A stretch of DNA of 64,000 bases, taken from the NCBI GenBank assembly GCA_964460755.1, contig CAYWQL010000004.1, positions 1 through 64,000 on the forward strand. The letters are read 5' to 3'. This DNA is from JAYFNU01 sp964460755 (GTDB lineage Bacteria > Bacillota > Clostridia > Oscillospirales > Ruminococcaceae). The notes under the pieces are model-generated. The model was not told the origin of the DNA, made no database searches, and was given only the letters and a program-made list of their open reading frames with translations. Shown here in pieces: positions 7,403 to 16,069 of the stretch. A program made the position numbers and the translations under genes. Numbering within the stretch: position 1 is the first letter of the stretch; every line of letters begins with the position of its first letter.

Positions 7403-8481
7403 TATTTTTCCTCCGTACGCTCGATAGCAAGCTCAATGAGCTTTGATATAAGCTCGTCGTAAGGTGTACCCGAATGAGCCATCATTTTCGGATACATACT
7501 TATCGAGGTAAAGCCGGGAATTGTGTTAAGCTCGTTGAGATAAACCTCGCCCGTCGCCTCCTCAAGAAGGAAGTCAACGCGGGAAAGCCCCGAACAGCCG
7601 AGAAGGGTATAGGCGCGAACGGCGGTTTGGCGAACCGTATCGGTCTGTTCGTCGGTTATGCGGGCGGGGATGAGGGTTTCACTCGTGCCCGCGAGGTATT
7701 TCGCGTCGTAATCGTAAAACTCGTTGCAGGGCACGATTTCACCGACATCCGAGGCGGTAGGGCTTTCGTTTCCGCATACGGCGCATTCAAGCTCCTTGCC
7801 GACTATTGTTTTTTCCACAACGGCTTTTACGTCGTGCTGGAAGGCAATATTTAAAGCTTCAAAAAGCTCGTCTTTATTGTGCGCCTTGGTTATGCCCACA
7901 GAGGAACCGGCGTTAGCTGGTTTAACAAACATCGGGTAAAGAAGCTGGGTGCGAAGCCTTCTTTCAATGCCGTCGAACTGCCCGATATTGCGTTTTAAAA
8001 CCGACGCCCACGGCGCGCGCATAATGCCAAAATGGTCAAGAAGGGCGTTTGTAACGGCTTTATCCATACATATCGCGCTCGAAATCAGGTCGCAGCCGAC
8101 AAAGGGTATTTTCGCTAAGGTAAAAAGTCCTTGGATTGTTCCGTCCTCACCGTTGCGTCCGTGGAGCACGGGGAAAACCGCGTCAATTCTTTCGGCTTCA
8201 AACGAGCCGTCTTTTTTCAGATAAAGCAAGCCGTGAACTCCCGTGTCGGGGGAAACTACGCAGGCAGTCAGGTTGCTTTCGTCGTCGGTCCATTCACCGC
8301 TTTCGATTTTTTCGACCGAGCCGTCGTATTTGAACCAGCGACCGTCCTTGGTTATACCGACGTTGACGACGTCAAAGCGGCCAAGTGAAATATTTTTTAA
8401 AACGCTTGCGGAGGAGAGAAGCGAAACCTCGTATTCGCTCGACGCTCCGCCGAAGATAATCGCGATTTTTTTCTTGGACAT
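7402..8481 (-). CDS. ddl: D-alanine--D-alanine ligase
   Basis: Ddl makes the D-Ala-D-Ala dipeptide in the cytoplasm using ATP. ATP-grasp motifs are present: AIIFGGASSEYEVSLLS at the N-terminus, a glycine loop PANAGSSVGITKA, and the magnesium-binding ELNTIPGFTS. The segment EFYDYDAKY has the tyrosine pattern of true D-Ala-D-Ala ligases and not that of VanA-type D-lactate enzymes. I prefer the ATG at 8481 (359 residues): the AAGAGGT site sits directly against the upstream in-frame ATG at 8490, too close to use. It is first in the ddl-murI-DUF1934-argS operon. Confidence 0.95.
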   Translation of the reverse strand: MSKKKIAIIFGGASSEYEVSLLSSASVLKNISLGRFDVVNVGITKDGRWFKYDGSVEKIESGEWTDDESNLTACVVSPDTGVHGLLYLKKDGSFEAERIDAVFPVLHGRNGEDGTIQGLFTLAKIPFVGCDLISSAICMDKAVTNALLDHFGIMRAPWASVLKRNIGQFDGIERRLRTQLLYPMFVKPANAGSSVGITKAHNKDELFEALNIAFQHDVKAVVEKTIVGKELECAVCGNESPTASDVGEIVPCNEFYDYDAKYLAGTSETLIPARITDEQTDTVRQTAVRAYTLLGCSGLSRVDFLLEEATGEVYLNELNTIPGFTSISMYPKMMAHSGTPYDELISKLIELAIERTEEK

Positions 8482-8546
8482 TATTTTCATACCTCTTTTG
8501 GCAATTAATTACGACGATAAAGCTGTGCAATTTAATATCGTTTCGT

Positions 8547-8575
8547 ATTATAGTATATTTCCATGAAAAAAGCAA
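8547..8575 (-). promoter_or_regulatory. Sigma-A promoter of the ddl operon
   Basis: On the minus strand TTGCTT and TATAAT are separated by exactly 17 bases, about 65 bases before the ddl start. It diverges from the rpmG promoter. Confidence 0.7.
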
Positions 8576-8603
8576 AATACCATAACCCATTCGGAAATTA
8601 CTA

Positions 8604-8633
8604 TTGACTTTCGGGGGGCGCAGGTGATATAGT
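8604..8633 (+). promoter_or_regulatory. Sigma-A promoter of rpmG-secE-nusG
   Basis: TTGACT and TATAGT are 18 bases apart, leaving an untranslated leader of about 108 bases before rpmG. Confidence 0.7.
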
Positions 8634-8747
8634 TATCTTACCTCTTTGTCAGGTTTATTTTTTTGTGCGCATTTTTCGCGCGCAGACGACCTGAGGAGGG
8701 AGGCAGAAGACCGTGAAAAACGGTTAAAATACGGAGGTGCCGATAAA

Positions 8748-8897
8748 ATGAGAGTAAAGATTACACTTGCTTGCACAGAGTGCAAACAGCGCAACTACGA
8801 CCAAAAGAAGAACAAGAAGAATACTCCCGACAGAATAGAGCTCAATAAATATTGTCCTTTCTGCCGTAAGCACACTCTTCATCGCGAAACTAAGTAA
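8748..8897 (+). CDS. rpmG: Ribosomal protein L33
   Basis: This 49-residue large-subunit protein has the zinc-ribbon form of L33: a CTEC pair near the N-terminus and CPFC near the C-terminus, with NYDQKKNKKNTPDRIEL between. I start at the ATG at 8748, behind ACGGAGG; a longer upstream frame exists but would add about 34 unrelated residues. The order rpmG-secE-nusG is conserved in Firmicutes. Confidence 0.97.
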   Translation: MRVKITLACTECKQRNYDQKKNKKNTPDRIELNKYCPFCRKHTLHRETK

Positions 8898-8914
8898 GAA
8901 AGGCGAAAAGAATT

Positions 8915-9139
8915 ATGGCTGACAAACAGGTTACTGTCAAGAAAAAAGCAGGCCCGCGTTTAGGCAAATATTTTCGCGATACTTGGGGCGAGTTCAAGAA
9001 GATTGTATGGCCGTCCAAAAAACAGGTAATCAACAACACAATAGTTGTTCTTACCATGGTGGTAATTTTCGCCGTTGTTATTTGGGGACTTGATACTCTT
9101 TTCGCTTGGTTGCGTGATTTGCTTATTAGTGCGTTTTAA
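8915..9139 (+). CDS. secE: Preprotein translocase subunit SecE
   Basis: This is a 74-residue single-span SecE. It has a basic N-terminus, the conserved cytoplasmic amphipathic stretch YFRDTWGEFKKIVWPSKKQV, then one membrane helix at about 45-66. It stabilises SecY in the translocon. It lies between rpmG and nusG, as is usual. Confidence 0.97.
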   Translation: MADKQVTVKKKAGPRLGKYFRDTWGEFKKIVWPSKKQVINNTIVVLTMVVIFAVVIWGLDTLFAWLRDLLISAF

Positions 9140-9152
9140 GGTGGTATAACTT

Positions 9153-9671
9153 ATGTCTGATACCGCTAAATGGTATGTCGTTCATACCTATTCGGGATAC
9201 GAAAACAAGGTGGCGACCAACCTCGAAAAGATGGTTGAAAACCGCCGTCTTCAGGAATTTATCGAGGAGATAAAAATCCCGACCGAGAAGGTAATTGAGG
9301 TTAAGGATAACAAGCGTAAGGAAATCGAGCGCAAAATCTTCCCCGGATACGTTCTTGTAAAAATGACATTGACCGACGAGTCTTGGTATGTCGTGCGCAA
9401 TACGCGTGGCGTGACGGGCTTTGTCGGCACGACGACCAAGCCTATTCCTCTTACACAGGAAGAGGTTGACAGGTTGGGCGTTGAAACCAAGGAAATAATT
9501 ATCGACTACGTCGTCGGCGATAACGTTAAAATTATCGAGGGTCCGCTCGCGGGCTTTGTCGGCACGGTTGAGGAAATCGACACGGAGAAGCAGAAGGTTA
9601 AGGTCAAGGTGTCGATGTTCGGTCGCGAAACGACGGCCGAGCTTGAAGTCGGCGAAGCAACGCCGCTTTAG
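9153..9671 (+). CDS. nusG: Transcription termination/antitermination protein NusG
   Basis: This is a 172-residue NusG. The N-terminal NGN domain (WYVVHTYSGYENKVATNLE ... FPGYVLVKM) is followed by a C-terminal KOW domain starting near GDNVKIIEGPLAGFVG. It binds RNA polymerase and modulates pausing and elongation. The length is normal, and it is followed by rplK. Confidence 0.97.
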   Translation: MSDTAKWYVVHTYSGYENKVATNLEKMVENRRLQEFIEEIKIPTEKVIEVKDNKRKEIERKIFPGYVLVKMTLTDESWYVVRNTRGVTGFVGTTTKPIPLTQEEVDRLGVETKEIIIDYVVGDNVKIIEGPLAGFVGTVEEIDTEKQKVKVKVSMFGRETTAELEVGEATPL

Positions 9672-9689
9672 TATTGTATAAAGGCACCC

Positions 9690-9790
9690 GCTTGGGGCTT
9701 TTAGAAAGGGCGTTCGAACGATAGAACGTTCTTGTGGGAGGGGCGCAAATTTTTTAATGCGTTCCGATTACACCACTTATTCGGAGGTAG
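9690..9790 (+). promoter_or_regulatory. rplK-rplA leader with probable L1-binding hairpin
   Basis: The 124-base gap before rplK contains GTGGGAGGGG and, downstream, ATTACACCAC followed by the CGGAGG ribosome site. Firmicute rplK leaders often contain a GUGGGAG...ACCAC element thought to mimic the L1 site of 23S rRNA for feedback. The preceding inverted repeat around GTTCGAACGATAGAACG may form a second hairpin. Assignment is by resemblance only. Confidence 0.45.
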
Positions 9791-9795
9791 TAAAA

Positions 9796-10227
9796 ATGGC
9801 TCAAAAGGTAATCGGCTATATTAAGCTTCAGATTCCCGCCGGCAAAGCGACGCCGGCTCCTCCTGTCGGACCTGCTCTTGGTCAGCACGGAGTTAACATT
9901 ATGGCGTTCACGAAGGATTTCAACGAGCGCACAAAGAACGAAAACGGAATGATTATCCCTGTTGTTATCACGGTTTATGCCGACCATTCCTTCTCGTTTG
10001 TAACAAAGACCCCGCCCGCGGCTGTGCTCATTAAAAAAGAGTGCAACATCGAAAGCGGCTCGGGCGTACCCAACAAAACAAAGGTAGCGACCATTTCTCA
10101 GGAATCGCTTCGCAAGATTGCCGAATTAAAGAAACCCGACCTCAACGCCGCGACGGTTGAAAGCGCTATGAAAATGATAGCGGGAACCGCGCGCAGCATG
10201 GGCGTAACGGTAGAGGAGGTCAAATAA
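9796..10227 (+). CDS. rplK: Ribosomal protein L11
   Basis: This 143-residue protein is part of the GTPase-associated centre. Its start is set at the ATG at 9796 with CGGAGG upstream, giving MAQKVIGYIKLQIPAGKA; an upstream in-frame ATG at 9757 would add non-family residues. The PPVGPALGQHGVNIM signature and the C-terminal rRNA-binding domain (TARSMGVTVEE) are intact. Its stop overlaps the rplA start by one base. Confidence 0.97.
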   Translation: MAQKVIGYIKLQIPAGKATPAPPVGPALGQHGVNIMAFTKDFNERTKNENGMIIPVVITVYADHSFSFVTKTPPAAVLIKKECNIESGSGVPNKTKVATISQESLRKIAELKKPDLNAATVESAMKMIAGTARSMGVTVEEVK

Positions 10228-10946
10228 TGAAACACGGTAAGAATTACGTTGAGAGCGCAAAGCTCATTGAGAATACAAAGCTTTATGAAGCGGGCGACGC
10301 CTGCGACCTTTGCTGCAAGACAGCAAAGGCAAAGTTTGACGAAACGGTCGAAATTCATATCCGTCTTGGCGTAGACAGCCGTCACGCTGACCAGCAGGTT
10401 CGCGGCGCGGTCGTGCTTCCCAACGGAACGGGCAAAAAGGTTCGCGTATGCGTTTTCGCAAAGGGCGACGCGGCGAAGGCTGCCGAGGCGGCCGGAGCGG
10501 AGTTCGTCGGTGCGGAAGAGCTTGCCGAGAAAATTCAAAAAGAAGGCTTTATGGACTTTGACGTCGTTATCGCTTCGCCCGATATGATGGGCGTTGTCGG
10601 ACGTTTAGGTAAGGTTTTAGGACCCCGCGGTCTTATGCCTAACCCCAAGGCGGGAACGGTTTCCCCCGACGTCGCGAGAGCTGTCACAGAAGCTAAAGCC
10701 GGTAAAATCGAATATCGTCTTGATAAGAGCAATATCATACATTGCCCCATCGGCAAGGCGTCCTTCGGAAAAGAAAAGCTTGAGCAGAACTTTGATACTC
10801 TTGTCGAGGCGGTCGTCAAGGCTAAGCCTGCCGCGTCGAAGGGACAGTACATTAAGTCCTGCGTAGTTTCCACGACAATGGGTCCCGGAATAAAGGTTTC
10901 CACCCAGCGTTATATGGCGGCGCTTAACGTTGCCGCGCAAAACTAA
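10227..10946 (+). CDS. rplA: Ribosomal protein L1
   Basis: This 239-residue L1-stalk protein is normal in length. It has ASPDMMGVVGRLGKVLGPRG and LMPNPKAGTV, the L1 signature, and the conserved late segment SCVVSTTMGPGIKV. It is coupled to rplK through a TAATG overlap and followed by a separate promoter for rplJ-rplL. Confidence 0.97.
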   Translation: MKHGKNYVESAKLIENTKLYEAGDACDLCCKTAKAKFDETVEIHIRLGVDSRHADQQVRGAVVLPNGTGKKVRVCVFAKGDAAKAAEAAGAEFVGAEELAEKIQKEGFMDFDVVIASPDMMGVVGRLGKVLGPRGLMPNPKAGTVSPDVARAVTEAKAGKIEYRLDKSNIIHCPIGKASFGKEKLEQNFDTLVEAVVKAKPAASKGQYIKSCVVSTTMGPGIKVSTQRYMAALNVAAQN

Positions 10947-10949
10947 TAC

Positions 10950-10978
10950 TTGACAGCGCAAAAGCTTTAAAGTATAAT
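10950..10978 (+). promoter_or_regulatory. Perfect-consensus sigma-A promoter of rplJ-rplL
   Basis: TTGACA, 17 bases, TATAAT: an exact match to the housekeeping consensus immediately after rplA, feeding the L10 leader. Confidence 0.9.
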
Positions 10979-10983
10979 AACAA

Positions 10984-11140
10984 AGCTGTTTTAACCAAAG
11001 ACAGCAGGTGTGAAAACGTAAGGACGGTAAAACGTCCGCCTGCCGAGGATAAAACTTTTAATATATCCGCGCTTTTGGCGCGTGATAGTTTTGAAAAGTT
11101 TTCCCTTCCTCGGTTACTCTGAGGAAGGGTTTTTGTTTTC
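10984..11140 (+). ncRNA. Ribosomal L10 leader with attenuator
   Basis: The leader carries the L10-leader signature AACCAAAGACAGCAGG, with the downstream partner CCTGCCGAGG, and ends in an intrinsic terminator. The terminator pairs CCCTTCCTC (11103-11111) with GAGGAAGGG (11121-11129) before a T run. In this RNA family, excess L10(L12) complex binds the leader and promotes termination. Confidence 0.85.
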
Positions 11141-11174
11141 ACAAAGAAAATCTATACGGAGGTGAACTTAGAAG

Positions 11175-11669
11175 ATGCCGAGTAATACAGTATTGCTTGA
11201 AAAACAACAGGTTGTTAAAGAGCTTACGGAAAAACTCAAAAATGCGAAGTCGATTGTTCTTGTCGACTACAAGGGCATAAACGTTGCGGACGACACAAAG
11301 CTCCGTGCCGAGCTTCGCGAAGAGGGCGTTGATTACGCAGTAATCAAAAATACCCTTTTGACATTTGCTTGTAAGGAAGCGGGATTTGAAGATTTTATAC
11401 CGAGCCTTAAGGGAACGACGGCTGTCGCCACGTCCTCGGACGAGGTTGCGCCCGCAAGAATTCTTAACAAGTACGTCCTTAAGTCAAAGACCGTTTTCGA
11501 TATGAAAGCGGGATATATCGGCGGAAAATTCGTCGATGTGCCTGAGCTTACAGCTATCGCGTCCCTGCCTTCAAGAGAAGGTCTTATCGGACAGGTTGCC
11601 GGTTCGCTCAACGGTATTATTGCTTCTCTTGCCCGCGCGGTAAGCGAAGTCGCGAAGAAAACAGCGTAA
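11175..11669 (+). CDS. rplJ: Ribosomal protein L10
   Basis: This 164-residue stalk base protein has a conserved N-terminus (KQQVVKELTEKLKNAKSIVL), VDYKGINV and the typical YAVIKNTLL. The C-terminal helix that binds L7/L12 dimers follows. It has a strong site, ACGGAGGTG, after the L10 leader, which probably controls it autogenously together with rplL. Confidence 0.97.
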   Translation: MPSNTVLLEKQQVVKELTEKLKNAKSIVLVDYKGINVADDTKLRAELREEGVDYAVIKNTLLTFACKEAGFEDFIPSLKGTTAVATSSDEVAPARILNKYVLKSKTVFDMKAGYIGGKFVDVPELTAIASLPSREGLIGQVAGSLNGIIASLARAVSEVAKKTA

Positions 11670-11708
11670 CTAAAATTAATTAACAACAAACTTAGGAGGA
11701 TTATTAAA

Positions 11709-12080
11709 ATGGCTGATATAGCAAAAATGATTGAAGAAATCAAAGGTATGACAGTTCTTGAGCTTTCCGAGCTCGTTAAGGCGATTGAGACAGAGTTTGG
11801 CGTTTCCGCGGCGGCAACAGCGGTTGCAGTAGCGGGTCCCGCAGCGGGCGGCGCGGCTGAAGAAGAGAAGAGCGAATATGACGTAATTCTTGCTTCTGCC
11901 GGCGAAAGCAAAATGAACGTTATCAAGGCTGTTAAGGAAATCACAGGTCTTGGTCTTAAAGAAGCGAAGGACCTTGTTGACGGCGCACCGAAGCCCGTTA
12001 AGGAAGCTATCTCGAAGGCTGACGCCGACGAAATCGCTAAGAAGCTCCAAGAGGCCGGCGCAACAGTCGAAGTTAAATAA
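11709..12080 (+). CDS. rplL: Ribosomal protein L7/L12
   Basis: This 123-residue stalk protein has an N-terminal dimerisation helix, an Ala/Gly-rich hinge at about 38-55 and a C-terminal factor-binding domain (GESKMNVIKAVKEITGLGLK, then EAKDLVDGAPKPVKE). The site AGGAGG precedes the ATG. A terminator follows directly. Confidence 0.97.
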   Translation: MADIAKMIEEIKGMTVLELSELVKAIETEFGVSAAATAVAVAGPAAGGAAEEEKSEYDVILASAGESKMNVIKAVKEITGLGLKEAKDLVDGAPKPVKEAISKADADEIAKKLQEAGATVEVK

Positions 12081-12098
12081 GTTAACTAAACCATACAG

Positions 12099-12130
12099 AA
12101 AAGACCGTATCGGAAGATACGGTCTTTTTT
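12099..12130 (+). terminator. Terminator of rplJ-rplL
   Basis: AAAGACCGTATC and GATACGGTCTTT pair around GGAA, followed by a T run. Confidence 0.9.
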
Positions 12131-12136
12131 ATGTCT

Positions 12137-13462
12137 TTATTTATTTTCTGTATCGTCAGGAAGCTTCGTTGCCCTTACGCGGGAAACGCGATGCTCCTTT
12201 ACCTCGTCGACGGCGAGAATGTAGCCGTCCTTTTCTATCGAGGGCTTTTCGTTTTCGTCGGGCAGACGCCCCAGCTTGTCGGTGATGTACCCGGCAATGG
12301 TGTCGTAGTCGCCCGCGTCGTCAAAGACTATGTCGAGCGCGTCGGATATATCGTCGAGAAAAGCCATTCCGTCAATAAGGTATTCGCCGTTTTCAAGCGA
12401 GGTTATGTCCTCAAGCTCGTGGTCATATTCGTCCTGAATATTGCCCACGATAGACTCAAGTATATCCTCCATAGTCACTATGCCCGCGGTTCCTCCGTAT
12501 TCGTCAACCACGACGGCGAGCTGAAGGTGGCGGCGGCGCAAATCCTCGAAAATGTCCTTGCAGCGGGAGCTTTCGGGAACGTACATAACCTTGCGAAGAT
12601 AGTCGGATATTTTAAACTCGTTTGGGCGTGTCCCGACGAAATTGAGAAGGTCTTTTATATTGAGTATTCCTACGATATCATCGAGACTTCCGTCGCACAC
12701 GGGTATACGCGAGTGACCTGTTTTAACCGAAAGGGCGATTGCCTCGTCGAGCGACGCGTTTATGTCGAGCCCTTCAATTTCGGTGCGGTGGGTCATGATG
12801 TCGCCTGCCGTTGTGTCGTCGAACTCGAAGATGTTGTGGAGCATTTCTTTTTCGTCCTCTTCGATTGTGCCGCGCTCCTCGCCAACGTCAATCATCATAC
12901 GGATTTCTTCCTCGGTGACCTCGTTGTTCTGTTTATTCGGGTCGATACCGATAAGCCGAAGCACCCCGTTGGTCGTCGCGGAAAGCAAAGCGACAAAGGG
13001 CTTCGCGATAACGCTCACCACGAGAAGAATTCGGGCGACCGAAAAGGAGACCTTTTCGGGGTTGTTCATAGCTATTCTTTTCGGAACAAGCTCGCCGAAA
13101 ACGAGGTTTACGAAGGCGAGCAGGACGGTGATAAGAATAAGGGAAATCATCTTAACAACAGAGGGGGCTATTTGCGTTCTTGCGAACAGGGCGACGACAT
13201 ATTCAGAGAAGGTGTCGGCAGCGACGGCGGAGGATAAAAGTCCCGCGAGGGTTACGCCGACCTGTATGGTCGCAAGAAATTTTGACGAGTCGCTCGTCAG
13301 CCGTTTAAGGATTATCGCGCGCTTGTCTCCGTTCTCCGCTAAGAGCTTAAGCTTGGCGTCGTTGAAGGTAATGACGGCGATTTCGCTCATGGCAAAAAAG
13401 GCGTTGCAGCCGATTAGTGCGATTAATAAAATGACGTACCCAAGAGGGTTGCCTTCCGGCAT
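12137..13462 (-). CDS. CNNM/CorC-family membrane protein with CBS domains
   Basis: This 441-residue protein is of the hemolysin-C/CorC (UPF0053) type. An N-terminal transmembrane DUF21 domain has about four helices up to residue ~150 (FGELVPKRIAM is the family signature near 123-133). A pair of CBS domains follows at about 205-330 (IMTHRTEIEGLD, VVVDEYGGTAGIVTMEDILE) and a C-terminal CorC_HlyC domain. Relatives take part in magnesium or cobalt efflux or homeostasis. It converges on rplL and shows no linked genes. Confidence 0.9.
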   Translation of the reverse strand: MPEGNPLGYVILLIALIGCNAFFAMSEIAVITFNDAKLKLLAENGDKRAIILKRLTSDSSKFLATIQVGVTLAGLLSSAVAADTFSEYVVALFARTQIAPSVVKMISLILITVLLAFVNLVFGELVPKRIAMNNPEKVSFSVARILLVVSVIAKPFVALLSATTNGVLRLIGIDPNKQNNEVTEEEIRMMIDVGEERGTIEEDEKEMLHNIFEFDDTTAGDIMTHRTEIEGLDINASLDEAIALSVKTGHSRIPVCDGSLDDIVGILNIKDLLNFVGTRPNEFKISDYLRKVMYVPESSRCKDIFEDLRRRHLQLAVVVDEYGGTAGIVTMEDILESIVGNIQDEYDHELEDITSLENGEYLIDGMAFLDDISDALDIVFDDAGDYDTIAGYITDKLGRLPDENEKPSIEKDGYILAVDEVKEHRVSRVRATKLPDDTENK

Positions 13463-13755
13463 TATTGTGTTCTCCTTTTGTGCGCCGAAAATTCGGCGTT
13501 AATTTAATGGTAATATACTATCATATAAACAGCATTCTGACAAACAGAAAATAACGCTGTTTTACAGCAAAAAAGTGCAAAAATGAGGATATTTAATCAA
13601 AAAACAAGTTTACGTTTCCCGCGCGACACGTGGCTTTCCGACAAAATACCTAAATGAGGCATTTGTGCAATCGGTAAATTTATAATTAATTATATTATAT
13701 AATTTGCCATAAATGTGTTAGAATAGTAGCTGACAAAATGTATTGGAGCAAAAAA
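13463..13755. other. A+T-rich intergenic region upstream of fhs
   Basis: This gap of about 290 bases separates divergent genes. The half nearest fhs is very A+T-rich, with several TATAAT-like strings and a TAGAAT at 13719-13724 that could serve as a -10, but no good -35 partner. I looked for a tetrahydrofolate riboswitch here and see no convincing one. No gene is supported. Confidence 0.5.
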
Positions 13756-15426
13756 ATGATTTTATCCGACATAGAAATCGCTCAAAACACGGTTGCAGAC
13801 AATATAAACGATATAGCACAAAAGCTTGGAATAGACGAGGAATACGTCGAGCCATACGGAAAAACCAAGGCGAAAATATCGCTCAAAGCCCTTAGTGAGA
13901 GCAAGCGTGACGACGGAAAGCTCGTCCTTGTTACGGCGATAACCCCGACCCCCGCCGGCGAGGGTAAAACCACGACCACCGTTGGGCTTGCCGACGCGCT
14001 GACGCGTATAGGCAAAAAGGCGGTTGTCGCGCTTCGTGAGCCGTCCCTTGGACCTGTTTTCGGGGTAAAAGGCGGGGCTGCCGGCGGCGGCTATGCTCAG
14101 GTTATCCCCATGGAGGAAATTAATCTTCATTTTACGGGAGATTTTCACGCTATCGGCGCGGCTAACAATCTGCTTGCCGCAATGATGGACAATCACATAC
14201 ACCAGGGCAATGAGCTGGGGCTTGACCCGAATAGGATAACATGGCGTCGGTGCGTTGATATGAACGACCGCGAGCTTCGCTCGATAGTAATCGGTCTTGG
14301 CGGAAAATCTAACGGAATAACGCGCGAGGACGGCTTCGATATAACCGTAGCAAGCGAGGTTATGGCGGTGCTTTGCCTTGCAAGCGACACCGACGACCTT
14401 CTTCGTCGGCTTTCGAATATCGTTGTGGGCTATACCTATGACGATAAGCCCGTGACGGCAAAGGACCTCAAGGCCGAAGGAGCGATGGCGGCGCTTTTGA
14501 AAGAGGCGATTAAGCCAAATCTTGTTCAGACGCTTGAGCATACCCCCGCCCTTATTCACGGCGGACCCTTCGCTAACATAGCGCACGGCTGCAACTCGGT
14601 TATTGCGACCAAGCTTGCGCTGAAATACGGTGATTACGCCATAACCGAGGCGGGCTTCGGCGCAGACCTCGGCGCGGAAAAGTTTTTCGATATAAAGTGC
14701 CGCAAGGCGGGGCTGACCCCGTCCGCGGTCGTGCTTGTCGCGACGGTTAGGGCGCTCAAAATGCACGGCGGCGCGCAAAAAACCGAGCTTAAGCAGGAAA
14801 ATCTTGAGGCGTTAAGGCTGGGTATGCCCAACCTTATTCGCCACATAGAAAACATAACCGAGGTGTTTCGTCTTCCTGTCGTGGTCGCACTTAACCGTTT
14901 TCCGGACGATACCGAAGCAGAGCTTTCCTTAATCGAAAAGGAATGCGGGGCTAAGGGGATAAACGTCGTGCTAAGCGAGGTGTTTGAAAAGGGCGGCGAG
15001 GGCGGCGAGGCGCTTGCGAAGGAGGTTGTTCGCCTTTGCGAAAGGGAAAACGATTTTTCCTTCTGTTACAACGAAAAGGACGACCTTAAGCACAAAATTA
15101 CGGCGATAGCGACGAGAATATATCGTGCCGACGTTGTCGAGTTCACGCCGAGCGCAAGCAAAAAAATTGCGCGCTTGGAGGAGCTTGGATATTCTGACTT
15201 TCCGGTTTGTATGGCGAAAACACAGTATAGCTTTTCGGATAATCCGAAGCTTTTGTGCGCGCCGAACGGCTTTACGCTTACCGTTCGCGACGTCAAGATT
15301 TCCGCCGGTGCGGAATTTGTCGTTGCGTTCAACGGCGATATAATGACTATGCCGGGGCTTCCCAAACGGCCGAGCGCGGAAAACATTTCGGTTGACAGCA
15401 ACGGAAAGATAAGCGGTCTATTTTAA
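13756..15426 (+). CDS. fhs: Formate--tetrahydrofolate ligase
   Basis: Fhs makes 10-formyl-THF from formate, THF and ATP. Starting at the ATG at 13756, seven bases after GGAG, gives 556 residues, the normal length. The P-loop is TPTPAGEGKTTTTVGL at about 57-72, followed by GPVFGVKGGAAGGG and the conserved VALNRFPDDT. It opens a one-carbon operon with fchA, folD, folC and a folate transporter fusion. That set interconverts formate, formyl-, methenyl- and methylene-THF; whether it serves acetogenesis or only biosynthesis cannot be told here. Confidence 0.97.
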   Translation: MILSDIEIAQNTVADNINDIAQKLGIDEEYVEPYGKTKAKISLKALSESKRDDGKLVLVTAITPTPAGEGKTTTTVGLADALTRIGKKAVVALREPSLGPVFGVKGGAAGGGYAQVIPMEEINLHFTGDFHAIGAANNLLAAMMDNHIHQGNELGLDPNRITWRRCVDMNDRELRSIVIGLGGKSNGITREDGFDITVASEVMAVLCLASDTDDLLRRLSNIVVGYTYDDKPVTAKDLKAEGAMAALLKEAIKPNLVQTLEHTPALIHGGPFANIAHGCNSVIATKLALKYGDYAITEAGFGADLGAEKFFDIKCRKAGLTPSAVVLVATVRALKMHGGAQKTELKQENLEALRLGMPNLIRHIENITEVFRLPVVVALNRFPDDTEAELSLIEKECGAKGINVVLSEVFEKGGEGGEALAKEVVRLCERENDFSFCYNEKDDLKHKITAIATRIYRADVVEFTPSASKKIARLEELGYSDFPVCMAKTQYSFSDNPKLLCAPNGFTLTVRDVKISAGAEFVVAFNGDIMTMPGLPKRPSAENISVDSNGKISGLF

Positions 15427-15436
15427 GGAGGGCAGT

Positions 15437-16069
15437 ATGGCGGTAAAGAAAACGAAGGTTGGGGATTTCATAGACGAGCTTTCGAGCAGGGCGCCAACCC
15501 CGGGCGGCGGCGGGGCGTCGGCTCTTTGCGGCGCGGTCGCGATATCGCTTGGGTCTATGGTGGCGTCGCTCACGATAGGCAAGAAAAAATATGCCGACGT
15601 TGAAGAGGAGATAACCGCTTTAAAGGAAAAGGCTGACAATACAGCGTCAAGGCTTCTTGAGCTTGCCGACAAGGACGCCGAGGTTTTTGCGCCCCTTGCC
15701 GCGGCGTATTCGCTCGCAAGCGAAACCGAGGAGGAAAAGGAAGAAAAGCAAAGAATTATGGAAACGGCGCTTTGCGACGCAAGCTTCGTTCCGCTTGAAA
15801 TTATGAAGGAATGCGAAAGGGCGTCGAAGCTTATTGAGGTCTTTGCCGAAAAGGGAAGCGTTATGGCAATAAGCGACGCGGCGGCGGGCGCGGCGCTCAT
15901 AGAGGGCGCGATAAAAGCGGCGTCGCTCAACATATTCATTAATACGAAATCAATGAAGAACAGGTCGGTCGCGGGAGAGCTCAACAGCACAGCCAACAGA
16001 ATTTTATGCGAAACCTGCGGGCGCACCGACAGAATATTCAGCAGGATAAAGACACAGCTTGAAGGGTGA
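15437..16069 (+). CDS. fchA: Methenyl-THF cyclohydrolase (FchA/cyclodeaminase family)
   Basis: The 210-residue protein has the cyclodeaminase-fold signature FIDELSSRAPTPGGGGASAL at about 10-29, then an all-helical body. Family members are formimidoyl-THF cyclodeaminases or methenyl-THF cyclohydrolases. Placement between fhs and folD, with no histidine-degradation genes nearby, supports the cyclohydrolase role (10-formyl-THF to 5,10-methenyl-THF). Its end overlaps folD by four bases. The catalytic-site loss in the adjacent FolD makes this assignment more likely. Confidence 0.88.
   Translation: MAVKKTKVGDFIDELSSRAPTPGGGGASALCGAVAISLGSMVASLTIGKKKYADVEEEITALKEKADNTASRLLELADKDAEVFAPLAAAYSLASETEEEKEEKQRIMETALCDASFVPLEIMKECERASKLIEVFAEKGSVMAISDAAAGAALIEGAIKAASLNIFINTKSMKNRSVAGELNSTANRILCETCGRTDRIFSRIKTQLEG

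Noticed and set aside
12131..13237. A 368-codon plus-strand open frame opposite the CBS-domain membrane protein
   Set aside because: It is exactly antisense to a gene with clear family motifs; the product is composition-biased (Val/Phe/Asp-rich) and shows no domain.
13463..13755. Tetrahydrofolate riboswitch upstream of fhs
   Set aside because: I could not find the conserved core sequences; only A+T-rich promoter-like sequence is visible.
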